Shown piece after piece: positions 34,263-41,568 of a stretch of 61,609 nucleotides of DNA. The translations under genes were made by a program, and so were the position numbers. The stretch comes from Carboxylicivirga caseinilyticus (GTDB lineage Bacteria; Bacteroidota; Bacteroidia; Bacteroidales; Marinilabiliaceae). The stretch is taken from contig JAFMVE010000035.1 of the NCBI GenBank assembly GCA_025499705.1, positions 1 to 61,609 on the forward strand, in the 5' to 3' direction. Under the pieces are notes generated by a model. It saw only the letters and a program-made list of their open reading frames with translations. It had not been told where the DNA came from and did no database searches. Numbering within the stretch: the stretch's first letter is position 1; every line of letters begins with the position of its first letter.

Positions 34263-34877
34263 TCAGATCCTTTTATAATCTTCCTCTGGTTCTTGCACTT
34301 GTTCAGGGAAGATGTTGGTAAGGTTTAATTCAAAGCCAGGTAAAAGTTCGCTTTTAACGGTATCTCCTTCAGTTAGTGGTTTAGTAGCTTTGTATAAACC
34401 GGCATTATTCAGCAGAAAACAGGTTAATGTTCTCTCGAATGGATGAATGATCCAGTATTCCTTAACACCTGAACGTTCATATAAATCATATTTCTCGTGC
34501 AAATCTTTCTTGGCCGTTGAAGGAGAAATAATTTCAACCACTAAATCAGGAGCTCCATTACAACCTTTGTTGTCTATTTTACTTAGATCACAAACAATGC
34601 ATATATTCGGTTGAACCACAGATTGAGAATCGTCTTGCATACTATCAAGCCTAACGTCAAAAGGAGCTGAGAAAACTTTACAGTCTTTCGTTTTTAAGAA
34701 TTGATAAAGTTCAGAACTTAAAGCAACTGCAATTTCCTGGTGAATGGGAGAAGGAGCAGGTGACATTTTAAAAATACGACCTTTAATTAGCTCTACACGT
34801 GTCTTAAATTGCCAGGTAAGGTAATCTTTAAAGGTGTAATGTTTATTTATATCTATTTGGTTAATGTTGGAGATCAA
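34263..34877 (-). CDS. Uma2 family PDDEXK endonuclease-like protein
   Basis: A 204-residue protein of the Uma2/DUF820 family. It has YTFKDYLTWQFKTRVELIKGRIFKMSPAPSP with the first acidic residue, QPNICIVCDLS, and the core PDLVVEIISPSTAKKDLHEKYDLYERSGVKEYWIIHP, giving the D-ExK type nuclease site as ExI rather than ExK. These proteins are very common in cyanobacteria and some Bacteroidota, with unclear role. The only available start is TTG at 34877, at the edge of a GATGTTTGATG repeat; no ATG lies between the last upstream stop and the conserved domain. Confidence 0.85.
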   Translation of the reverse strand: MISNINQIDINKHYTFKDYLTWQFKTRVELIKGRIFKMSPAPSPIHQEIAVALSSELYQFLKTKDCKVFSAPFDVRLDSMQDDSQSVVQPNICIVCDLSKIDNKGCNGAPDLVVEIISPSTAKKDLHEKYDLYERSGVKEYWIIHPFERTLTCFLLNNAGLYKATKPLTEGDTVKSELLPGFELNLTNIFPEQVQEPEEDYKRI

Positions 34878-35097
34878 TGGATGTTTGATGTTTAGATGTA
34901 TGATGTAAAGATGTTAGTTAATATTATGAATTGTTGACTCGATAGTTATCGAGTTGTTTAACTATTTTATTTTTCATTTCTAACTTCTAAAGTAAAACGT
35001 TCTAACTACTAATACCTTCTTTGCAGATTTAATCTCTAATCCATAATCGAAGTATTGAGACATTAACCATAAATAATTAACAACTAACCATTATTCA
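34878..35097. repeat. repeat-rich gap upstream of Uma2 gene
   Basis: GATGTTTGATGTTTAGATG words (34880-34913) are followed by a palindrome with arms ACTCGAT/ATCGAGT at 34937-34954. The second copy of the 60-base direct repeat (CTAACTTCTAAAGT and on) lies at 34978-35043. The first copy is on the other side of the gene at about 34180-34240. Confidence 0.75.
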
Positions 35098-35892
35098 TTA
35101 ATCATTCAATTCTGGTGCATACTTCTCAATACAATAATCCAGTTTGTGCAAATCAAACAAGATGGATTTCTGATTGATGACTTCCTCTGCTTCGGGATAA
35201 ACATGAGAAGAGGTAAACAAAAAAGAATCCGTTAGCAAAAGGTTGTCTGTTTGCGCAACGAATTCAAATAGAGCTGCATGAGCGATGTAAAATTCAACAG
35301 TGTGAATCTTCTGTCGACCTTTTAATAATATACTTAATGAGGTTTGCTCAAAAGTCGCATCGTTAAGTAATTCAGGCTTTTTATCTTGTATGATTATGTA
35401 TTGATCTTGTAATAACTCGAATAATCTGTTCTCAGGATATACCGAACAGGCTTCTTTAATCTTTCGTAATATCTTAGAAGGTTCCTTGCCCTGCAGCTCC
35501 ATGTCAATGATACTCATCAGTGAATAGAATGGTATCTCGGGATGTTGTTCAGCCAGCTTATTTAGTTTAAAAGGTTTTAAGTCATCACCAAACTCCAATG
35601 AGTTAATGATTTCATCCATTCTATTTAACTGTCCCTGATCAGTTGTTCCACTTAATTCAAACGGTAACTTTGTATCATCCGTTTCAACATCCCAAAAATC
35701 AAAAAAAAGATTGCGTGTATCGATAATCTCCTGCTCTGCAAAATCATTTAAGAATAATCGATTACTCACCTCCAGTAAAGATAAATCTTCGTCTTCAGAA
35801 CGCTTTTCAATTATAGCCAATTGTTTTAGCTCTTCGATATCAGCATGACGTTGCTTTAGAGGTTCAGTATATATTATTTGATCTTCTATCAT
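35098..35892 (-). CDS. hypothetical helical protein
   Basis: A 264-residue protein I do not recognise. It is acidic and helical with no signal, membrane segment or cysteine cluster. Segments such as NLFFDFWDVETDD and PFYSLMSIIDMELQGKEPSKILRKI suggest a TPR-like or repeat-helical fold, but no motif is decisive. It starts at an ATG (35892) and lies among repeat-bordered accessory genes, so it may be cargo rather than an EPS gene. Confidence 0.6.
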   Translation of the reverse strand: MIEDQIIYTEPLKQRHADIEELKQLAIIEKRSEDEDLSLLEVSNRLFLNDFAEQEIIDTRNLFFDFWDVETDDTKLPFELSGTTDQGQLNRMDEIINSLEFGDDLKPFKLNKLAEQHPEIPFYSLMSIIDMELQGKEPSKILRKIKEACSVYPENRLFELLQDQYIIIQDKKPELLNDATFEQTSLSILLKGRQKIHTVEFYIAHAALFEFVAQTDNLLLTDSFLFTSSHVYPEAEEVINQKSILFDLHKLDYCIEKYAPELND

Positions 35893-35966
35893 GTTTGATT
35901 TTTAGACGTGAGATGTTTGAATGTATGAATTAAGGATGTTTGATGTATGATGTTGAGATGTGTTTA
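35893..35966. repeat. GATGTTTGATGTATGATG words, left border of four-helix-bundle gene
   Basis: Words GATGTTTGAATGTATGA and GATGTTTGATGTATGATG make up most of the gap. Confidence 0.7.
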
Positions 35967-36314
35967 TTATTTGTTTAGCATTAATGATTTGCGAGTTACA
36001 ATGAAAATAGAAGCAAGTTCGTGAGCTTCTTGTTTCAGAGAGCTAATATTAGAGAGTAAATTGTTTTCTTCTATCAGTTCAAGCCAAAACTCAGTTTCAT
36101 CAGCTTCTTCTATTACAATACTTAATTTGGCGATGTAAGATGCTCTGGATTGTGCTAAACAAGCAGCCCTATAATTTGCGGCAACAGATGTAGCTGATCG
36201 TATGATTTGCTTTTTGATATGTTGAGCTAAATAAGAATCAGGCAATTTTGATGTGAGTTTAATAATATTAACAGTAAACTGTTTGGTTCTTTTCTTTAAC
36301 TCGTCCTTGTTCAT
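35967..36314 (-). CDS. four-helix-bundle (S23-like) protein
   Basis: A 115-residue member of PF05635. This subtype has SATSVAANYRAACLAQSRASYIAKL followed by EEADETEFWLELI, rather than the QNIAEG core of the other copies here. The protein is helical throughout. It is bordered on both sides by GATGTTTGATG words that also appear near the Uma2 gene. Function unknown; members form oligomeric helical bundles. Confidence 0.88.
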   Translation of the reverse strand: MNKDELKKRTKQFTVNIIKLTSKLPDSYLAQHIKKQIIRSATSVAANYRAACLAQSRASYIAKLSIVIEEADETEFWLELIEENNLLSNISSLKQEAHELASIFIVTRKSLMLNK

Positions 36315-36515
36315 ATAATGATGTTTGATATATGATTTATGATGTGAGGATTAGTTTGATTCTTGATTTTTAGATATACAGATTTATGATATTTTTTTCT
36401 TTATATATCGAACATCCCCACTTATTAATCTCTAACTTTTTTCCATTTCCACTTCTGTACATCTTAACACATCAAACATCACTACGTCTTTACATCATAA
36501 AATCTAAACATCGTT
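36315..36515. repeat. GATGTTTGATATATGATT words and inverted CATCAAACATC words
   Basis: GATGTTTGATATATGATTT lies at 36320-36345 and the inverted words ACACATCAAACATCACT and TACATCATAAAATCTAAAC lie at 36467-36508. The two ends could pair. Confidence 0.7.
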
Positions 36516-37118
36516 TTACCATCTAACAGCACTTCTAACATATTCATAAGCCAGGTCAACCCCTTCCTCTATACTAAGTTTGTTGGTGTCAACTACTAAC
36601 TCTGGATTCTCTGGTCGATCAAAAGGAGCATCCAGTCCAGTGAAGTTTTTGATTTCACCTGCCAGTGCTTTCTTATAAAGTCCTTTCGGATCGCGTTGCG
36701 TGCATGTTTCAAAACTAGCATCCACAAATATTTCAATGAAATCATCCGTACCAATTATTTCACGGGCCATAGCACGAACATCGTTGGTAGGAGAGATGAA
36801 TGCATTAATGGTAATAACACCACAATTCAAAAAAAGCTTGTTCACTTCTGCAATGCGACGAATATTTTCCTTTCGGTCTTCCTCTGTAAAACCCAGATTG
36901 TAATTTATTCCGGTACGAATGTTATCACCATCCAGTACCTGGGTTAAATAACCTCTTTGTGCCAGTTTACGTTCCAAACCATGAGCTAATGTGCTCTTCC
37001 CGGAACCACTTAAGCCAGTAATCCAAATTACCTTAGCATTTTGCTTCAGATATTGTTCTTTGTCCTCGCGATGAAGATATATGTTTGTGGGGTGAATGTT
37101 GTTTGCTTGGCTGTTCAA
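36516..37118 (-). CDS. cysC: adenylylsulfate (APS) kinase
   Basis: A 200-residue APS kinase making PAPS from APS and ATP. It shows Walker A ITGLSGSGKS (33-42), LDGDNIRTGIN, the RRIAEVNKLF segment, FISPTNDVRAMAREI, and the lid KKALAGEIKNFTGLDAPFDRP. The family is normally about 200 residues, so it is full length. The first codon is TTG at 37118. Upstream an in-frame stop follows after four codons and no ATG precedes the kinase domain, and the 5' end lies within GTTTAATTGTTGA-type repeat text. In this EPS array it most likely feeds the sulfotransferase-like protein at 30211-31143. No cysD/cysN genes are present here. Confidence 0.93.
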   Translation of the reverse strand: MNSQANNIHPTNIYLHREDKEQYLKQNAKVIWITGLSGSGKSTLAHGLERKLAQRGYLTQVLDGDNIRTGINYNLGFTEEDRKENIRRIAEVNKLFLNCGVITINAFISPTNDVRAMAREIIGTDDFIEIFVDASFETCTQRDPKGLYKKALAGEIKNFTGLDAPFDRPENPELVVDTNKLSIEEGVDLAYEYVRSAVRW

Positions 37119-37149
37119 TTGTTTAGGTGTTTAATTGTTGAGTCTTTGT
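37119..37149. repeat. GTTTAATTGTTGA words
   Basis: The short gap, and the bases around the cysC start (37111-37150), are built from TTGTTTAGGTGTTTAATTG and related words, shared with the gap 37516-37709. Confidence 0.6.
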
Positions 37150-37515
37150 TTAACTAACTATAAGTAAGTTTTTATGAAATGCGTTAAGTTTATTGGATAA
37201 TTCATTTATTTGAATTCTAAAATCAGAAAGTATTATATCTGATATGAAATTTAAATCTTTAGAAAGTATTAATTGATTTAAAACTTCTAACAGGCTTGAA
37301 TATGCAATTTCAATAAAACGAGCTTTATCTTTTTTACTATTCCTCCCATTTCCTTCTGCTATATTGGATGAGATAGATACAGAGGCTCTTCTTAATTGAT
37401 TAGTTAGTCCGAATTTTTCTGAATCTGGAAAATCTGTAGTTACTTGGTAAATATTTTTTACTAATTCCCTAGAAAGCTGCCAGATCTCTAATTTTTCAAA
37501 ACTATAAGTATACAT
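37150..37515 (-). CDS. four-helix-bundle (S23-like) protein
   Basis: A 121-residue PF05635 member. It begins YSFEKLEIWQLSRELVKNIYQ, with the core SSNIAEGNGRNSKKDKARFIEIAYSSLLEVLNQL. The frame is open upstream to 37596, but those codons are repeat-derived (TTKQFNLSTTKHLNKYH) and the ATG at 37515 fits the family start. It lies between cysC and the epimerase gene. Function unknown. Confidence 0.9.
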   Translation of the reverse strand: MYTYSFEKLEIWQLSRELVKNIYQVTTDFPDSEKFGLTNQLRRASVSISSNIAEGNGRNSKKDKARFIEIAYSSLLEVLNQLILSKDLNFISDIILSDFRIQINELSNKLNAFHKNLLIVS

Positions 37516-37709
37516 ATGATATTTGTTTAAGTGTTTAGTTGTTGAGAGGTTAAATTGTTTAGTTGTTAATTTAATCCGAAATATCATATTTCTCAAGAAC
37601 TAGATTTCAACATTCTCTAACTTTTACACTTCCTCATCAGTACGTCTAAACAGTTCTACACCTCAACACCTCCACAGCTCATCAATTCAACAACTTTACA
37701 ATTCAACAA
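37516..37709. repeat. GTTTAGTTGTTGA words and inverted TCAACAACTAAAC words
   Basis: Words GTGTTTAGTTGTTGAG and TTGTTTAGTTGTTAA lie at 37530-37570. Inverted words CACCTCAACACC, CATCAATTCAACAAC and TTCAACAACTAAACC lie at 37660-37715. Both ends therefore share one vocabulary in opposite orientation. Confidence 0.75.
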
Positions 37710-38705
37710 CTAAACCAATTTTATTTTATAATAATCCTTATACCAGCTCACAAACTTACCAAGCCCTTCATCAATGGATGTATGGGGTTTAAAATTGATT
37801 CTGGTTTCAAGATCGGTTATATCAGCATAGGTTCGGTAAACATCACCTTTTTGCATGGGAAGAAACTTCTTTGGCGCTTCTTTTCCTAAATGTTTTTCCA
37901 GAGTAGAAATAAAATCCATTAATCTTACCGGTTTATTATTCCCAATATTAAACAGACGATATGGCTTATCTTGTTCTTCCGGGGTATCAAAAGGTAGATT
38001 GATCAATTTTTCTATAGCTGTTGTTATATCATCTATATAAGTGAAATCACGTTCCATATCACCATGATTATACACCTGAATGGTTTCTCCGTTCACTATT
38101 TTGTTGGTAAATGAGAAATATGCCATATCAGGTCGTCCCCATGGACCATATACGGTGAAGAAACGCAAACCAGTCATTGGGATTTTATATAAAGCAGCAT
38201 AACTATGAGCCATCATCTCATTGGCTTTTTTTGTTGCTGCATATAATGACACCGGTTCATCTGTGCGATTCTTTACACTGAAAGGTACTTCTATCGTATT
38301 TCCATATACTGAGCTGGAAGAGGCGTATATTAGATGTTTTACCGGATTATTGCGGCAAGCTTCCAATATATTGATGAATCCGATTAGGTTACTATCTATG
38401 TATTTATAGGGTTTGTCAATACTATATCTAACTCCAGCCTGTGCAGCCAGATTAATTACTACATCAAATTTTTCCTTTTGAAATAGTTCATCCAGTGCGT
38501 CTTTATCACAAATATTAACACATCGAAAAGTGAAGTTGGATATTTCCTTAAGTATTTTTAAACGATCAAATTTCAGCTGAACATCATAGTATTCATTTAG
38601 GGAATCAATACCAATTACAGAAACACCTTTACTGGCAAGTAATTTAGATAAATGAAAACCAACAAAACCGGCAGCTCCGGTTACGAGAATTTTATATGAT
38701 ATCAT
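37710..38705 (-). CDS. NAD-dependent epimerase, UDP-glucuronate 4-epimerase-like
   Basis: A 331-residue extended SDR enzyme. It has VTGAAGFVGFHL (8-19) for NAD, IDSLNEYYDVQLKFDRL (33-49), typical of the CapI/GAE group acting on UDP-glucuronate, and catalytic YAATK (Tyr155, Lys159) with the serine in YASSSSVYG. RPDMAYFSFTNKI is also shared with this group. Expected product is UDP-galacturonate for the EPS. It is one of the first genes of the long minus-strand array. Other 4-epimerases cannot be fully excluded. Confidence 0.88.
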   Translation of the reverse strand: MISYKILVTGAAGFVGFHLSKLLASKGVSVIGIDSLNEYYDVQLKFDRLKILKEISNFTFRCVNICDKDALDELFQKEKFDVVINLAAQAGVRYSIDKPYKYIDSNLIGFINILEACRNNPVKHLIYASSSSVYGNTIEVPFSVKNRTDEPVSLYAATKKANEMMAHSYAALYKIPMTGLRFFTVYGPWGRPDMAYFSFTNKIVNGETIQVYNHGDMERDFTYIDDITTAIEKLINLPFDTPEEQDKPYRLFNIGNNKPVRLMDFISTLEKHLGKEAPKKFLPMQKGDVYRTYADITDLETRINFKPHTSIDEGLGKFVSWYKDYYKIKLV

Positions 38706-38791
38706 TTTTTTTCTGAAATGTTTAGGTTAGGGAAATCTGGATAGTTATTAGAACGCTTTGCTTTAGTTGTTAGTTGGATATGTTTAATACT
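38706..38791. repeat. low-complexity border with TTAGTTGTTAGTTGG words
   Basis: TTATTAGAACGCTTTGC is followed by TTTAGTTGTTAGTTGG. On the other side of the four-helix-bundle gene, related inverted text CTAATAACTATATACTAATCACTAAG and AACTAACATAGC lies at 39217-39258. Confidence 0.6.
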
Positions 38792-39163
38792 TTACTCAAT
38801 AGCTTTGGATAAACTATTTATTAGTCCATTTAGCATTTTTCCAAGTTCAATTCCATTCTGTTCACATTCTTCTAGTTTCTGATTTGTTATCCAGTTTCTT
38901 TTTTCAAAAAGATTAAGCAAGGTGATAGTTTCATATAGAGAGCCTCTGGAATAATATATAAACTGAATGAATTCTTTCTTTGAATGTCTTCCGCTTCCTT
39001 CGGCAATATTTTGAGCTATTGAGCTACTAGCAGCTTCTGTTTGTTCTATTAACTTATAATGTTTATAATCAGAATTCAGATTTTCACATATTTCAATAAT
39101 CTTATCTGCAAATACAAGTGCTTTTTGCCAAACAGTTAAGTTCTTAAATAAAAAATCGCTCAT
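38792..39163 (-). CDS. four-helix-bundle (S23-like) protein
   Basis: A 123-residue PF05635 member close to the copy at 15255-15620. It has FKNLTVWQKALVFADKI, AQNIAEGSGRHSKKEFIQF and YYSRGSLYETITLL. It is the fifth family gene in the locus and the first gene of the minus-strand array as read. Function unknown; co-transcription with the epimerase gene is possible (86 bases apart). Confidence 0.9.
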   Translation of the reverse strand: MSDFLFKNLTVWQKALVFADKIIEICENLNSDYKHYKLIEQTEAASSSIAQNIAEGSGRHSKKEFIQFIYYSRGSLYETITLLNLFEKRNWITNQKLEECEQNGIELGKMLNGLINSLSKAIE

Positions 39164-39573
39164 TTTAGTTTTTCTATTATTATCGTTCTCTGCATAATTA
39201 ATGTATTATGAAGCCTTCTAATAACTATATACTAATCACTAAGAACTAACATAGCTTCGCCTCCTCAGTCACAGGAGTGTGAGTAACGATGTTTCGTACG
39301 GCAAAAGAAGATAATGGTTGCAGGGATATTCAGGAGAATCAATCCTTCAGTAGAATGCATAATCAATTAATTTGCAATAGCTAAAATTAAAGTAATTGCA
39401 AGCCTTCTGTATAAGAAGTAGTTATTTGATTAAGTCGTCCTTTTTAAGCCCTGTTTCAATTAGCTTCACAGCAATTAAATTCAAACAAAAGTATCAAAAA
39501 AAAGTCAAATGGATATTGTTAAATGTCACATTTAGCTTCCTTTTTAATCCTTATATTCTACATGTTGTTGAAA
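39164..39573. other. intergenic region, possible upstream region of the EPS array
   Basis: About 410 bases with no gene. The left third holds inverted low-complexity words (see 38706-38791). A minus-strand TAnnTTTG match at 39486-39493 could be a -7 box for the EPS array, but no matching -33 box was seen at the right distance. The remainder shows no clear feature. Confidence 0.4.
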
Positions 39574-41544
39574 CTATTTCATTGTCAACTGATCATCTTT
39601 TATCAATACTATTTTAGAATTAAGTATTTCCGTTACTTTATTCATAAACTTTTTTAGAGCCAAATAGTTTTCTGCTGGATATGTTGATTGCTGAAAGTTA
39701 TAAGATGCATAAACTTTTATTTTATTGTTACCCATATCCTGTAAAAGAAAAGTTAATTGGAGTTCTTTCTGGTTAATTACTTCTTTTTGAGGTAGAACTT
39801 CAATTTTATATCCGTCTGGAATCTCAATCAATGCTGTATATTGATAGGCTTTTTTGTTAACTAAATCGATTGGTAATGTGCGTTTCTCCTGTTTAAAAGG
39901 ATTTTCTTTAATAGGGAAATGTGCAAATGGATGTAAGATTATTTGATTATCTATTACATCAATATTCTGATTGAAATCAAAACTGAATTCAAAAGGTTTT
40001 TCTTCATCCAATAAGTTATTAACCTTTATTTCTTCACTTTCAATGAGCCCAAGTGGTTCATATCTTTTCTTAAAATTGTCCTGGTTTGAATAATAGCTTC
40101 GCCTTTGATTTAATGCAATATATCCTGTTGAAGTTTTACTGCATTCTCCTTCAATAGTGTAATTGTTTAGATTGACAGTGTATTCAAGAATAGTTTTTTC
40201 GATTGAAGGCGCTGCGTTGTCAATGGTAACCCATTGATCACTGTTTTCTTTAACTATAAAACCTTGCCCATTAATGCAGTTGTCAGGGATTAATTCATTA
40301 GGACAAAAGCCCTGTGTGGCATCCAGTAATTTATAATGATCATCTATTTTAGCCAGTATTAACACATAATTAAAGAAATCGGAATAAGGGAAATCGTTGC
40401 TTACCTTTCCATGATCTCGTGTACTAATAACTACAGGTTCAGCTTCAATGTTATTCGCTCTTAGAACTCCTATTGTAAAGAGATTAATATTACCAATGTT
40501 ACCTTCCAGATTTTTTAGGAAATCTTTTAAATCGTATTGGGCATATTTGCCTTCGTAATTATTCCATTTATAGGTGGCTTTTACCATATCTAATATGGCA
40601 TTAAACCGTTCAGATTCTGATAAAGAGGTAAATTGACCAGCATTCTTTTCGGCCCATTTTGTTGCTTTCTTAATGTACTTACCAAAACTTTCAAATTCAA
40701 GAAGTTCTTTGGCCAACAAAGGCCAAGTATCCATAAATTTTTGCTTGTATCCGGTTGGGTGATTGATTTCGACCAGTTGGAAATCGATTTTCTTTATGTA
40801 GTCATTTCTTGAACTGATGAAGCTTTCATCCTGAAAGGAAGGAACATTCTTTAATCCAAATTCATATATCATATCTCTAAAAGTGATACCCATAAATCTT
40901 CTGTCGATGCCGCGCTCTTCATAGCTGTTGAAATGGTCCATTTTAGAAGCTCCCTGCAGACGATATCTGTATGAATAGAATGGAATCATAGCTGCTGTAT
41001 ACTGACTGTATAAGGTTGGAATATCACTTTGAAACTCCCAGTCGCGAAAATGAATGTGGTATGGTGAGTCAATGGTATATGTGTATTCGATTACCGATCC
41101 ATCAGTAACCTTTGGTAAGGCAAATTTCTTTAGATATACATATTCACTAATTTTTTCTTCGTAAATAAGGCTTTTATCCAATGGGATCTTTTCAAGATGA
41201 TCATTCTTGAAATTGTAGGTGTATCCTTCAATATCCCTAATGGTTTCTCTATCGTTTTTAGATATATATAAGGGAATAACAATTTCGGCCTGATCATAGC
41301 CACCTTCGTTAAATATTTTGATTCGTTTGTGCTGTTTAAAGGCAATTTCATAACCAGAACCTTCACTGTAAAGAAACCTTGATTCACCATAATCAAAAAT
41401 TACAACGGCAGGTGCATCCTTTTCAAAGGAACATTCCTTCAGAGTTAAATCATCCGGATCTAAAATTCCAAATTCTATTCTTTTATTTTGGGCAATTAAT
41501 AAGGTGGAATAAAAAAATAATAATAATGTAGTTATCTTCTTCAT
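39574..41544 (-). CDS. DUF3857 protein with cysteine-less transglutaminase-like domain
   Basis: A 656-residue exported protein. A signal peptide (KKITTLLLFFYSTLLIAQ) is followed by a DUF3857 beta-rich domain and then a transglutaminase-like domain. In the second domain the usual GDCKD-type nucleophile site reads GNIGNINLFTIGVLRANNIEA, and the later VISTRDHG keeps the acid/histidine end. Many Bacteroidota paralogues have this cysteine-free form, so it is probably non-catalytic. It is 24 bases from the gene encoding a cysteine-containing relative and is co-transcribed with it. Role unknown, possibly in peptidoglycan or protein handling in the envelope. Confidence 0.88.
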   Translation of the reverse strand: MKKITTLLLFFYSTLLIAQNKRIEFGILDPDDLTLKECSFEKDAPAVVIFDYGESRFLYSEGSGYEIAFKQHKRIKIFNEGGYDQAEIVIPLYISKNDRETIRDIEGYTYNFKNDHLEKIPLDKSLIYEEKISEYVYLKKFALPKVTDGSVIEYTYTIDSPYHIHFRDWEFQSDIPTLYSQYTAAMIPFYSYRYRLQGASKMDHFNSYEERGIDRRFMGITFRDMIYEFGLKNVPSFQDESFISSRNDYIKKIDFQLVEINHPTGYKQKFMDTWPLLAKELLEFESFGKYIKKATKWAEKNAGQFTSLSESERFNAILDMVKATYKWNNYEGKYAQYDLKDFLKNLEGNIGNINLFTIGVLRANNIEAEPVVISTRDHGKVSNDFPYSDFFNYVLILAKIDDHYKLLDATQGFCPNELIPDNCINGQGFIVKENSDQWVTIDNAAPSIEKTILEYTVNLNNYTIEGECSKTSTGYIALNQRRSYYSNQDNFKKRYEPLGLIESEEIKVNNLLDEEKPFEFSFDFNQNIDVIDNQIILHPFAHFPIKENPFKQEKRTLPIDLVNKKAYQYTALIEIPDGYKIEVLPQKEVINQKELQLTFLLQDMGNNKIKVYASYNFQQSTYPAENYLALKKFMNKVTEILNSKIVLIKDDQLTMK

Positions 41545-41568
41545 GAATTCTGGATTTAGATTTGATTG

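Noticed and set aside
34087-35043. Classical composite transposon around the Uma2 gene
   Set aside because: No transposase gene, no terminal inverted repeats of insertion-sequence type and no clear target-site duplication were found; only direct repeats and small palindromes.
36696-36947. Frames antisense to the APS kinase gene
   Set aside because: The kinase motifs on the other strand are unambiguous; the antisense frames are shadows.
13428-39163. Diversity-generating retroelement built on the four-helix-bundle (Avd-like) genes
   Set aside because: No reverse transcriptase, no template/variable repeat pair with adenine-biased differences and no C-type lectin target was found in the window. 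Only the weak family link to Avd remains.
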